Positions 45,353 to 54,077 of a stretch of DNA of 64,000 bases are shown one piece after another (the first letter of the stretch is position 1; the number at the start of each line of letters is the position of its first letter). Below the pieces are notes generated by a model, which searched no databases, was not told the DNA's origin, and was given only the letters and a program-made list of their open reading frames with translations. The stretch is from assembly GCF_003725775.1 (NCBI RefSeq), contig NZ_RJSG01000001.1:248262-312261 (forward strand). Reading direction: 5' to 3'. The translations under genes were made by a program, and so were the position numbers. Origin of the DNA: Nocardioides marmorisolisilvae. Its GTDB lineage: Bacteria; Actinomycetota; Actinomycetes; Propionibacteriales; Nocardioidaceae.

Positions 45353-46879
45353 TCACTCATACGCGGCTTCCGTCCACCAGCGGTCGCCGTCGCAGCGCAT
45401 CAGCCAGGCGCTGCCATCGACCCCGACGATCTGGAAGCGGGCCACCAGGGCACCCGGCCTCTCGGACGACTCCCACCACTGCTCGCTGACCGACCACGGG
45501 CCTGCCCAGTCCTGCACCTGCTGCCAGCCCGACCCGCTTCCGGTGTGGAAACGCTCCGGCACGCCGGTGAGCACGCCGCGATCGGTGACGGTGACCGGGC
45601 GGCCGCCTTCGCCGATGACCGCCGTCGCCCACGGCTCGACGAAGACCCGGGTCGGCGCAGGAGAGGGGATCGACCCCGGCCAGGGCAGGTCGGGAGACCG
45701 GACCGCGCTCGGTCGCTCACCCCAGGGCACCAGCAGCTGACGGTCCGCCGGCGACCGACCGCCTTGCCGGACCGGGACCACCACGGCGTCGTAGCCGAGC
45801 ATGGCTTGGACCCGGGCGACACCTCGGTCGATGAGCTCGTCGGTCCCGCCTCCCCAGAGACCGTCGGCGTGGGCCGCGGCAGGCTCGACCACCTCGGGCA
45901 CGAACCGCACCAGCCCCACCGGCGCTCCGACCAGCGCACCGCTCGGGCTCGCCTGGAGCTGCCAGTGCACCCGGTCCACCACGTCGACGGCACTGAACCA
46001 GCGCGAGTGCACCCAGGACCTGCTCGAGAGCAGCGAGCGCTTGGCGTCGTCGCCCTCGGCCTCGACCCGCAGCGCGGTGCAGACGAGACCGTGCTGGGCC
46101 AGCCCGGCGATGAACTCCTCGGCCTTGCGGCGGACGCTGAAGCTGATCGCCTCGACCGAGGTCATCGCCGGCTCGAAGACCACCTCGGTGACCAGGTCGG
46201 GAGGGGGCGTGCGCGATGCCGGCTGGACCAGGTCGACCCCGCGGGCGAGTCGGTGCACCTTGGCGCCGTACGCGCCGAACCGGGTCAGCACGTCCCGGGC
46301 CGGAAGAGCGGCGAGGTCACCGAGCGAGCTCAGCCCGAGGCGCTGGAGCAGTCCGACGAGGTCAGCGTCGTCGAGGACGTCGACGGGCAGCGCGCAGAGG
46401 AAGGCGGCCGATCCCCCGCGCTCGATCACCCGCCATCCCTGGACATCGGCCAGGCGCGCTGCCTGCTCGGCGGAGAAGAGGTCGTCCGCGATCCCGATCC
46501 GGACGTCGTGGATCCCGGTCCCGACGAGCTTCTCGGCGATGGTGGCCGCGGCGAACTCCTCACCGCCGTAGAAACGTCCGGGAGCCTTGATCGCCAGCAA
46601 CCCCGGCCGCAGCGGCGCCACCCCGGGTCGCAGCGCCTCGACAGCGGCCAGGACCGGTTCGAAGGCTCGTACGTCGCGATCGGGATTGGCGTCGAGCAGC
46701 ACCAGCTCGGGGCAGCGCGCCTGGGCGTCGCGACGGCGCATGCCGCGCCGGATGCCCTGCTCGCGCGCGGCCTCGTTGCAGGCCACCACCGCGCTCCGGG
46801 TCAGCACCGCGCACGGACCCAGGCCAGCACCGGCGGCGACCACCGGCCAGTCCGGGCACCAGACCACCAGGACGCGCAT
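45353..46879 (-). CDS. imuB: ImuB, Y-family polymerase-like mutasome hub
   Basis: This 508-residue Y-family relative opens with MRVLVVWCPDWPVVAAGAG, where true polymerases have the catalytic DxD-type segment, so it is expected to be catalytically inactive as known for ImuB. Palm and finger features follow (ACNEAAREQGIRRGMRRRDA, FYGGEEFAAATIAEKL), then the HhH-like region LGDLAALPARDVLTRFGAYG and the little-finger part. The C-terminal ~100 residues are the partner-binding tail. It bridges DnaE2, ImuA' and the sliding clamp. ATG overlaps the imuA' stop (TGATG). Confidence 0.92.
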   Translation of the reverse strand: MRVLVVWCPDWPVVAAGAGLGPCAVLTRSAVVACNEAAREQGIRRGMRRRDAQARCPELVLLDANPDRDVRAFEPVLAAVEALRPGVAPLRPGLLAIKAPGRFYGGEEFAAATIAEKLVGTGIHDVRIGIADDLFSAEQAARLADVQGWRVIERGGSAAFLCALPVDVLDDADLVGLLQRLGLSSLGDLAALPARDVLTRFGAYGAKVHRLARGVDLVQPASRTPPPDLVTEVVFEPAMTSVEAISFSVRRKAEEFIAGLAQHGLVCTALRVEAEGDDAKRSLLSSRSWVHSRWFSAVDVVDRVHWQLQASPSGALVGAPVGLVRFVPEVVEPAAAHADGLWGGGTDELIDRGVARVQAMLGYDAVVVPVRQGGRSPADRQLLVPWGERPSAVRSPDLPWPGSIPSPAPTRVFVEPWATAVIGEGGRPVTVTDRGVLTGVPERFHTGSGSGWQQVQDWAGPWSVSEQWWESSERPGALVARFQIVGVDGSAWLMRCDGDRWWTEAAYE

Positions 46880-47526
46880 CAGCCCACCCCCCGAAGTGGC
46901 TCATCTGTGGGTTGAGCTTGTCGAAACCCGTACCGCCTCAGACCGACTCCGGGCGCGAGCTCGAGCTCGACGCGTCGGGGCGGCGCCGATCCGCGCGCGA
47001 CGGAGACGACCAGCCGGCGGTCGGTGAGCCGGCCGTGCCCACGGTCGGCGCCGATCCAGTGTGAGGACTCGACCGACAGTCGTGCCTCCGAGCCGGGCCA
47101 GCGACCCCACGCGATCAGCGTCGCCGACCGCTTCCGGAGCCGTGCACCGATCCGGCCCGCGGTCCTCTCCCCGACCCCGGGCGGCGGGCGGAGCAGCACG
47201 ACGGAGACCACGTCGAGGAGGGCGGCGGTCGCCTCGAGCCAGTGCTCGCCAGGGTCGGGGACCAGGACGGTCCGGGTCAGGTCCACCCCGAGCTCGGCAG
47301 CGGCCTCGACCCCGAAGTCGGCCGCTCCCACCACGGCGGACCAGGAGCCCTCACGTGAGGGGGCGGAGAGCAGGGCGATGGCCAGCCCGGCACTGTCGAC
47401 CTCATAGGCTCCCCCGGTCCGCAGCTGGAGCAGCCCCTCGAGAGCCGGGTGCGTCGGCAACGGCTGGCGCGGGACCCCGTCCTGCATGCTGCGGATGCGC
47501 TCCTGGAGCTGCTGGACGGTGGACAT
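46879..47526 (-). CDS. ImuA'-type RecA-like mutasome protein
   Basis: The 215-residue RecA-fold protein is the first gene of the imuA'-imuB-dnaE2 SOS cassette. MSTVQQLQERIRSMQDG opens the protein. GSWSAVVGAADFGVEAAAEL replaces a canonical Walker A, fitting the non-ATPase-like ImuA'. Strands VDLTRTVLVPDPGEHW and VSVVLLRPPPGVGERT belong to the RecA core. Met at 47526 is preferred over the Met six codons earlier because the LexA box (47537-47552) would overlap the earlier start. The C-terminal residues are encoded by a dispersed repeat. Confidence 0.87.
   Translation of the reverse strand: MSTVQQLQERIRSMQDGVPRQPLPTHPALEGLLQLRTGGAYEVDSAGLAIALLSAPSREGSWSAVVGAADFGVEAAAELGVDLTRTVLVPDPGEHWLEATAALLDVVSVVLLRPPPGVGERTAGRIGARLRKRSATLIAWGRWPGSEARLSVESSHWIGADRGHGRLTDRRLVVSVARGSAPPRRVELELAPGVGLRRYGFRQAQPTDEPLRGVG
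46910..46928 (-). repeat. dispersed short repeat, copy 2, at the imuA' 3' end
   Basis: On the minus strand GGTTTCGACAAGCTCAACC is identical over 19 bases to 50455-50473. It encodes GFRQAQP at the C-terminus of ImuA', followed by TDEPLRGVG. This suggests the repeat replaced or extended the original coding end. Confidence 0.75.
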
Positions 47527-47536
47527 CCACCCATGA

Positions 47537-47552
47537 TCGAACATATGTTCGA
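47537..47552 (-). promoter_or_regulatory. LexA (SOS) box of imuA'-imuB-dnaE2
   Basis: TCGAACATATGTTCGA is a perfect palindrome and an exact match to the actinobacterial SOS consensus TCGAAC-N4-GTTCGA. It ends 11 bases before the chosen imuA' start and sits between that gene and the histidine kinase. DNA-damage induction of the cassette is therefore expected. Confidence 0.93.
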
Positions 47553-47580
47553 ATCACGCAATCGCCTGTTTCAGCAGGCG

Positions 47581-49142
47581 TCAGGCCACCCGCGGGAGCT
47601 CGATGGTGACCGTGGTCCCCTCGCCCGGGGTGCTGCTGATCCCGACCGTGCCGTGCTGCTCGGTGACCAGCTGGTGCACGCTGAACAGACCCAGCCCGGA
47701 GCCGCCGTCGCCCTTCACGCTGGAGCCGCGGGCGAACTCGTCGAAGATCGTCGCGAGGTCCGCCTCCTCGATGCCCCGGCCCCGGTCGGCGACGGTGACG
47801 CGGCCCAGCCGGTGGTCCTCGCTGAGCTCGACGTCGATCGGCGAGCCCGCCGGCGAGTAGCGGACCGCGTTGACCAGGATGTTCGCCAGCACCCGCCCGA
47901 ACGCGACCGGTCGGCCATCACCATGACCGGTGCTCCGGTGACGGCGATCTTGTGCGAGGTCAGTACCGGCTCGAGGTCGCGCAGGCAGTCCTCGACCAGC
48001 TCCTTGAGGCACAGCGGCTCGAGCTGGACCTCGAGCGCGCCCGCCTGCAGGCGCGCGTGGTCGAGCATGTTGTCGACCATCACGCCGAGGGTCGCGACGT
48101 TGCTGCGCACCCGCTGGACGAACACGTCCTGCTCGTCCGGCTCGGCGATCGACATCATCTCGGTGAAGCCCATGATCGCGGTCAGCGGCGCCCGGATGTC
48201 GTGGGACACCGAGGCGAAGAACTCCTCCCTCGCCACGTTCGCCCGCTCGGCTTCGGCCTGAGCGTCGACGAGCAGCCGGGTGCGTTCGTCGACGAGCCGG
48301 AGCGCGTACTCGCGGCGACGTACCAGCGTCTCGATCAGCAGGCCCAGGACCGCGGCGGTGAGCAGGCCTCCGCCCACCAGCAGCCACGGGAACGCCGAGG
48401 CCACGGTGCCGATCAGCGGCTCGCGGGCCGAGGCGGCGATCGACCAGGTGGAGGTCCCGACCTGGAACTGCTTGGTCACGACGGTTCCGTGCGGGAGGTC
48501 GCCGGAGACCAGCAGCAGCTGGCGAGGATCGACCGTCGCGCCGGCGTACACCGCGACGTCGAGCTCGCGGAACGGCGATCCGGCAGCGCTCGGCGTCGGC
48601 CTGGCCGGACCGAGCGCCGAGTCGAGGAAGGCGACGTTTCCGGGATCGGTCGCCACCGCCAGGGCGAGCACGATGTGCTTGCTCCCGCCGAGGTCGACCA
48701 CGCCGGAGACCATGTCCTTGGCCTTCGTCGCCCGCGCCAGCATCTGCGTGACCTCGGGCGAGACCGCCGTGCCCGGAGCCGGCGCCGTGCGTCCGGCGCT
48801 GCGCACGACGGCGTACCCGGAGCCCTGCCGGCGCGCGAGGCTGATCGTCGAGGTTCCCGTGCTCGTCATCGCGGCGGTCACCGCGGCGAAGCTCTTCGCG
48901 GCGTCCGGGGTCGAGCCCGAGGAGCCCGCGACCAGCAGCACCGAACGGGTCTCCGAGGTGCTCACGCTCAGCAGGGAGGACAGCTCGCCCGCCCGCTCGG
49001 TCAGAAGCTGCTGCTCCTGGGTCTTGTTGACGTCGGCGGCGATGAACGCGAAAGCGATCGAAAGCCCTCCGATGAACAGGGCCATCCCGGGAGCGGCCAG
49101 CCGTCCCAGTCGTGTTCGTGTCCGGTTTTTCGTAGCGCCCAC
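47581..49142 (-). pseudogene. sensor histidine kinase, interrupted by a single-base frameshift
   Basis: A GTG at 49142 with AGGGGA upstream begins a membrane sensor kinase: TM helix (APGMALFIGGLSIAFAFIAA), extracytoplasmic sensor of ~220 residues, second TM (PWLLVGGGLLTAAVLGLLIE) and HisKA (FFASVSHDIRAPLTAIMGFT, phospho-His ~312). The frame fails near 47905-47919 after APVMVMADR. From there ATP-binding motifs continue in another frame: FGRVLANILVNAVRYSP (N box), ADRGRGIEEADL (G1) and GSGLGLFSV (G2). Adding one C in the CC run would restore the reading GACCCGGTCGCGTTC. It is either a recent pseudogene or a base missing from the assembly. No response regulator gene is adjacent. Confidence 0.85.
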
Positions 49143-49199
49143 TCGCCCGTCCCCTGCCGGCTGATACTCCGCACCCCCGAGTCCCCGTGCGGACGATCT

Positions 49200-49216
49200 C
49201 CGTCCAAAATGGACGG
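49200..49216. promoter_or_regulatory. small palindrome upstream of the histidine kinase
   Basis: CCGTCCA and TGGACGG are perfect inverted arms around AAA, located 58 bases upstream of the kinase GTG in the divergent spacer with the NmrA-like gene. It may be an operator. No regulator gene is adjacent, so its protein is unknown. Confidence 0.4.
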
Positions 49217-49318
49217 TACGCCTGAAATACTCCTCTTGCATACCCTTTGTCGCTTTGAAACTTCACCGTGCCGGAACCCCCGGTGACCCGGTCCGAGCAG
49301 CGTGGCAGGCTTCGACCC

Positions 49319-50065
49319 GTGAGGATCGCAGTCGCCGGTGGCACCGGTGTCGTCGGATCAGTCCTGGTCGAGCAGCTGAGGTCGTCAGGCCACGAGGTTG
49401 TGGTCCTCGCCCGCGCCGCCGGCGTTGACCTGATGACGGGTAGCGGGCTCGAGCACAGCCTCGACGGGGTCGAGGCCGTCGTCGACGTGCTGAGCGTTGC
49501 GACCTCGGCCGCCGGCAGGGCGACCGAGTTCTTCACCACCACGACCCGCACCCTGCTCGAGGCCGAGTACGCCGCGGGCGTGCGCCACCACGTGCTGCTC
49601 TCGATCGTCGGCATCGACGAGATCCCGTTCGGCTACTACGTCGGCAAGGTCGCGCAGGAGCACGCGGTCGAGGACGGCAAGGTCCCCTTCACGATCCTGC
49701 GCGCGACCCAGTTCCACGAGTTCGGCGCCCAGATGATCGACCGCGCACCCTCGATCGGACCGGTGCTGCTGGTGCCGCAGATGACCTCGGCCCCCGTGGC
49801 GGCGTCCGAGGTAGCGGCCGAGCTGGCGCGCATCGCCGGCGGTGTCCCCCAGGGTCGCGTCCCCGACCTGCGCGGACCCCGCGAGGAGAGCGTCCCGTCG
49901 ATGACCCGTCGGGTGCTGCGCAAGCGCGGATCACGTCGACCGGTGATGACGGCGTTCCTGCCGGGCAAGGCCGGCAAGGGCATGCGCAACGGCGGTCTGG
50001 TCCCGGGCGACGGCGCGACCCTCGGGAGGCAGACCTTCGACGAGTGGCTGGAGGCGCAGGCGTGA
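49319..50065 (+). CDS. NmrA/SDR-like NAD(P)-binding protein
   Basis: The 248-residue Rossmann protein begins VRIAVAGGTGVVGSVLVEQL with the GGTGxxG dinucleotide motif of atypical SDRs. It continues DGVEAVVDVLSVATSAAGRA, and HHVLLSIVGIDEIPFGYYVG has the Tyr but not the canonical YxxxK catalytic pattern. This points to an NmrA-like sensor or a reductase of unknown substrate. I chose the GTG at 49319 because the fold begins there; a GTG 17 codons upstream is less likely. Its stop overlaps the next start. Confidence 0.82.
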   Translation: MRIAVAGGTGVVGSVLVEQLRSSGHEVVVLARAAGVDLMTGSGLEHSLDGVEAVVDVLSVATSAAGRATEFFTTTTRTLLEAEYAAGVRHHVLLSIVGIDEIPFGYYVGKVAQEHAVEDGKVPFTILRATQFHEFGAQMIDRAPSIGPVLLVPQMTSAPVAASEVAAELARIAGGVPQGRVPDLRGPREESVPSMTRRVLRKRGSRRPVMTAFLPGKAGKGMRNGGLVPGDGATLGRQTFDEWLEAQA

Positions 50066-50481
50066 GCAACGCACGCAAGGTCGGAGTCCTGGTCCTGCTC
50101 CTCCAGGGCCTCTTCGTCGGCGGTTGGGCGCTGATCGGACCGCGGTCCTTCTACGACAGCTTTCCCGGCGCCGGGCACCACTGGACCGCGGTCACCGGTC
50201 CGTACAACGAGCACTTCGTCACCGACGTCGGCGCCGCGTACCTCGCGCTGGCCGCGGTCGCGCTCCTCGCTCTCGCCTGGGGCGATCTCCGCAGCTGCCG
50301 GCTGGCCGGAGCCGCCTGGGCCGTCTTCAGCGCGCCGCACTTCTTGTTCCACGCCCGGCACCTGTCCGGGCTGACGAGCTTCGACAAGGTCGCCGAGCTG
50401 ACCAGCCTGGGGGCCACGCTGGTGCTGGCCGTTCTGCTGGTGCTGCCGGGGAAGGGTTTCGACAAGCTCAACCAGCAATAA
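50062..50481 (+). CDS. four-helix integral membrane protein of unknown function
   Basis: The 139-residue protein has about four membrane helices (VGVLVLLLQGLFVGGWALIG, YLALAAVALLALAWGDL, AAWAVFSAPHFLFHARHL, SLGATLVLAVLLVLPG). It is translationally coupled to the NmrA-like gene by a 4-base overlap (GTGA), so the two probably work together. The last residues GFDKLNQQ are encoded by the dispersed repeat at 50455-50476. No family assignment is possible by eye. Confidence 0.75.
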   Translation: MSNARKVGVLVLLLQGLFVGGWALIGPRSFYDSFPGAGHHWTAVTGPYNEHFVTDVGAAYLALAAVALLALAWGDLRSCRLAGAAWAVFSAPHFLFHARHLSGLTSFDKVAELTSLGATLVLAVLLVLPGKGFDKLNQQ

Positions 50482-50552
50482 CGGTCGCGCTCAACCAGCG
50501 ATAGCGGTCGAGCTCAACCAGCACTAGCGGGCGAGCTCAACCAGCAACAGCC
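50466..50552 (+). repeat. 23-bp tandem repeat array (3.8 copies) at two convergent gene ends
   Basis: Units start at 50466, 50489, 50512 and 50535, each beginning GCTCAACCAGC and differing at few bases (for example AATAACGGTCGC, GATAGCGGTCGA, ACTAGCGGGCGA). The first unit overlaps the dispersed repeat copy 50455-50476 (GGTTTCGACAAGCTCAACC) and carries the membrane-protein stop. The last unit carries the stop of the convergent cyclase. It has no spacers or cas genes, so it is not CRISPR. Confidence 0.85.
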
Positions 50553-52098
50553 CGCAGCCGACCGGTAGCCGTCGGCTGCGAGCGACCACGGAGCACCTGG
50601 TCCCCGGCCGGCTCCCAGTAGGCCTGCTCCTCGGCCGGTGCCTGCGCGACCGCGTCCCAGGCGACCAGCACGTGGCCGGGCACCGTCTTGGCCAGGTCGC
50701 AGAGTCGCGAAGCCGCGTTCACCGAGTCGCCGATCACGGTGTACTCGAACCGCGACTCCTCACCGATGTTGCCGGCCACCGCCTCGCCGGTGCCGACGCC
50801 GATCCCGGCCTGGATCTCGGAGACCTCCTCGTGGAGTCGCACCGCGATCGCCCGGGCCGCCATCAGCGCGGCGAGCGGGTGGTCCTCGGTCGCCACCGGC
50901 GCTCCGAAGATCGCCAGTGCCGCGTCTCCCATGAACTTGTTGATGAAGCCGCCCTGCCGGTTGACCTCCTCGACGACGACCGCCAGGAACCGGTTCAGGG
51001 TGTCGACGACCTCCTGCGGTGAACGCTCGGTCGCGTACGCCGTCGAGCCGATCAGGTCGATGAACAGCACCGAGACGACCCGGGTCTCCCCGCCGAGCTG
51101 GACTTTCCGGCCGCAGCAGCCTCGGCGACGTCGCGCCCCACGTGCCGGCCGAAGACGTCGCGCAGCGCCTCGCGCTCGCGCAGACCGGAGACCATGTCGT
51201 TGAAGCCGGCCTGCAACAGACCCAGCTCGGTGCCGTCGAAGACCGTCACCTCGGCCTCGAAGTCGCCCTTCCCGACGCGCTCGAGCGCCGAGCGCACCGT
51301 GGTGATCGGTGCGACCACGGCGCGCGCGTTCAGGACCGTGACCAGCAGCCCGAAGATGAGCACGATCCCGCACAGCGCGAGCGCGATGATCGCGAGCCGG
51401 TCCTTGGACATCTCGTCACTGGTGAGCGCGACGATGGCCGCGACGCCGAGGCCGACCACCGGTGCCGCCGTACCGATCCCCCAGAAGAGCAGCACCCGGG
51501 CCTGCACACCGGTCATGCCGACCCGGCGGCGGCGGGCCTGGCCCTTGAGCGAGAGCGCCGCGATCGGGCGCAGCGCGAACTCGGTCTCCAGGAACGCGAT
51601 CGTGGAGACCACCAGGCCGCTGATGAAGATGGAGAACGCAGTGCCCAGGGCGCGGTCGGGCTGCAGCACGAGTGCCTCGAGGGTGAACACGACGACGCCA
51701 CCGGTCCAGAGCAGGCCCTGGATCAGGGTCAGCCGGATCGGGATGCGCAGCGCCGTACGCCGCTCCTTCGACGTCGGCGAGCGCCCCTCCAGGATCCAGC
51801 GCAGCCCGCGCAGGCTGCTGATCGTCCCCCAGAACCCGCCGACCACCGTCGCGACGCCCACGTAGGTCGGGACGCTGATCGCCAGCGCCACCAGGCTGCG
51901 GTGGTTCAGCGACTGGGTCGGCAGCACGAACAGCGACAGGACCAGCACCACCCCGGCGCCGATCAGGTGGGTGACCACCAGCATCGTGGTGAGCAGCAGC
52001 TGCAGCCGCACCCGCAACCGCTGCGGGGTCTGCGTCGCCGGGCCGAGCAGGACCGACCCGAACGGCGCTGCCTGCTGCTTGCTCACGCGCGTCATCAT
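50537..52098 (-). pseudogene. membrane class III adenylate/guanylate cyclase, interrupted by a frameshift
   Basis: The N-terminal frame has about six membrane helices, then a HAMP region (NARAVVAPITTVRSALERVG, GLLQAGFNDMVSGLREREAL) and FGRHVGRDVAEAAAAGK, where the frame breaks near 51100-51110. The catalytic domain continues in another frame: VQLGGETRVVSVLFIDLIGS (first metal Asp), INKFMGDAALAIFGAP (second Asp), then FEYTVIGDSVNAASRL (transition-state Asn/Arg). One extra base in GGAAAGTCC restores AGKVQLGGETRVV. All catalytic residues remain, so the gene would be active if the shift is an assembly error. The final codons (AVAG and stop) lie at the tandem repeat. Confidence 0.85.
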
Positions 52099-52178
52099 GG
52101 CAGCCGCGAATTCGGCGGTCAGCGATTTTGTGCGTTCCGGCCATGGACCGCACCCGGGAGCGCGGCCAGACTGACCCC

Positions 52179-53696
52179 ATGACGCAGACCGCTGACACCC
52201 CCGTCGTCCAGGTGAACGCTCCCGCGGACGGAGGAATCGCCGGCACCGTCCCGGCCCTCGACGCAGCGGCCGTGGCTGCCCGGGCAGCCGAGCTCCGGGC
52301 GAACCAGGCGGCCTGGCAGGACCTCGGCGCCGACGGCCGCGCGCCGTTCTTCGCGGCCTACCGGGACTGGCTGCTCGACAACGGCGAGGAGATCACCGAC
52401 CTGCTCCAGCTGGAGACCGGCAAGGTCCGGCACGAGGCGCTGATCGAGATCGGGATGGCCACCGACCTGATCAACTACTTCTCCAAGATCGCGGGCTCCG
52501 CGCTGGCGACCGAGAAGCGCAAGCCGCACAACCTGACCAGCGCCTCGAGCAACTTGTCGGTGCAGTACACCCCGCACCAGCTGGTCGGCGTGATCACGCC
52601 GTGGAACTTCCCGATCGCCGGCCCGTTCATGGACGTGACCCCGGCGCTGTGCGCGGGCGCGGCCGTGCTGATCAAGCCCAGCGAGGTCACTCCGCTCTCG
52701 ATCGTGCGGGCGCTGGACGGCTGGAAGGAGATCGGGGCTCCCGACGTCTTCGGGGCGGTGACCGGGACCGGCGAGACCGGCGCGGCCCTGGTCGACGTCG
52801 TTGACTTCGTGCAGTTCACCGGATCCACCGCGACCGGCCGCAAGATCGCCCAGCAGGCCGCCGGCCGGCTGATCGGCTACAGCCTCGAGCTCGGCGGCAA
52901 GGACCCGATGATCGTGCTCGCGGACGCGGACATCGACCGCGCGGTCAACGGCGCCGCCTGGGGCGGGCTGTTCAACTCCGGGCAGGTCTGCGTCTCGGTC
53001 GAGCGTGTGTACGTCGAGGCGCCGGTCTACGACGAGTTCGTCACCAAGCTCTCCGCGAAGGTCGCCGAGCTGCGCCAGGGCCCCGGCCCGCTGGGCAGCA
53101 CCGACGTCGGCTCGATGGCCACCCCGGCTCAGGTCGACATCGTGCAGCGCCACGTCGACGATGCCGTGGCCAACGGCGCCCGGGTCCTCAACGGCGGTCA
53201 CCGCGGGAGCGAGGGCTACTCCTTCGAGCCGACGGTGCTGGTCGACGTGGACCACTCGATGTCCTGCATGCGCGAGGAGACCTTCGGGCCGACCATCCCG
53301 GTGATGAAGGTGGCGAACGCGGACGAGGCGATCCGCCTGGCCAACGACACCGAGTACGGCCTGTCCGCGTCGGTGTGGACCACCGACGAGGAGCGTGGGC
53401 TGGAGATCGCCGGACGTCTCGACGCCGGCGCGGTCAACGTCAACAACGTGCTCGCGAACCTGTCCGCGACCGCGCTGCCGCACGGCGGCTGGAAGGAGTC
53501 CGGCATCGGCAGCCGCTTCGGGGGCGAGGCCGCGATCCGCAAGTACTGCCGGGCCAAGGCGATCACCACCGCGAAGATGACGCCGAAGAACGAGCTCAAC
53601 TGGTACCCGTACACGAAGCGCCGCAGCAAGGCACTGCACCGGATGGTCCGGCTGATCTCGGCCCGCGGCAAGCGGAAGTTCGCGCGGGTCCGCTAG
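52179..53696 (+). CDS. aldehyde dehydrogenase (succinic-semialdehyde-type)
   Basis: The 505-residue NAD(P)-dependent enzyme has YTPHQLVGVITPWNFPIAGP, the cofactor motif FTGSTATGRKIAQQAAGRLI, Glu in LELGGKDPMIV and catalytic Cys in FNSGQVCVSVERVYV. A basic C-terminal tail (YPYTKRRSKALHRMVRLISA) extends past the family core, like the tail of the other ALDH in this window, so the two are likely paralogues. ATG at 52179 begins MTQTADTPVVQV; upstream reading overlaps the cyclase promoter side. It precedes a small lipoprotein with no gap. Confidence 0.92.
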   Translation: MTQTADTPVVQVNAPADGGIAGTVPALDAAAVAARAAELRANQAAWQDLGADGRAPFFAAYRDWLLDNGEEITDLLQLETGKVRHEALIEIGMATDLINYFSKIAGSALATEKRKPHNLTSASSNLSVQYTPHQLVGVITPWNFPIAGPFMDVTPALCAGAAVLIKPSEVTPLSIVRALDGWKEIGAPDVFGAVTGTGETGAALVDVVDFVQFTGSTATGRKIAQQAAGRLIGYSLELGGKDPMIVLADADIDRAVNGAAWGGLFNSGQVCVSVERVYVEAPVYDEFVTKLSAKVAELRQGPGPLGSTDVGSMATPAQVDIVQRHVDDAVANGARVLNGGHRGSEGYSFEPTVLVDVDHSMSCMREETFGPTIPVMKVANADEAIRLANDTEYGLSASVWTTDEERGLEIAGRLDAGAVNVNNVLANLSATALPHGGWKESGIGSRFGGEAAIRKYCRAKAITTAKMTPKNELNWYPYTKRRSKALHRMVRLISARGKRKFARVR

Positions 53697-54077
53697 GTGA
53701 GGCGGGTCCTTCTCGTCGCGCTCGCCCTGAGCGCGACCGGACTGGTCGGCGCCTGCGGGAAGTCCGAACCGCCTGCCCCGCTGCACGTGACCTGGCGGGA
53801 GAGCGAGGGTCACCCGGCCTGCGTCTACGACGCCCAGCGCCGCGCGGTCACGGCGAAGCTGGTGATCACCGGCGACGCCGGCACGCGGAAGCGGGTGGCG
53901 GTCACCGTCACCGCGTACGCCGACGAAAACACCTCGGTGCCGGTGGGATCGACCGGCGGATCCGTTCCGGTGCACGGCACGATGCACCTGCCCGTCGACT
54001 TCACCATCGCGACCACGGACCCACCGCACGTCGACGAGGACGGGGTGGCCGCCTGCCGGTTGTCGGTCAGGTACTGA
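53697..54077 (+). CDS. small predicted lipoprotein
   Basis: The 126-residue protein has the signal VRRVLLVALALSATGLVGAC with a lipobox whose Cys is residue 20, then a beta-rich domain containing two further cysteines (HPACVYDAQ and VAACRLSVRY) that may form a disulfide. GTG directly follows the aldehyde dehydrogenase stop, so they share a transcript. Function unknown; I recognise no family. Its 3' end overlaps the convergent LppM-like gene by 11 bases. Confidence 0.75.
   Translation: MRRVLLVALALSATGLVGACGKSEPPAPLHVTWRESEGHPACVYDAQRRAVTAKLVITGDAGTRKRVAVTVTAYADENTSVPVGSTGGSVPVHGTMHLPVDFTIATTDPPHVDEDGVAACRLSVRY

Noticed and set aside
50466-50552. Possible CRISPR array
   Set aside because: The repeats are directly adjacent with no unique spacers, and no cas genes are present in the window.
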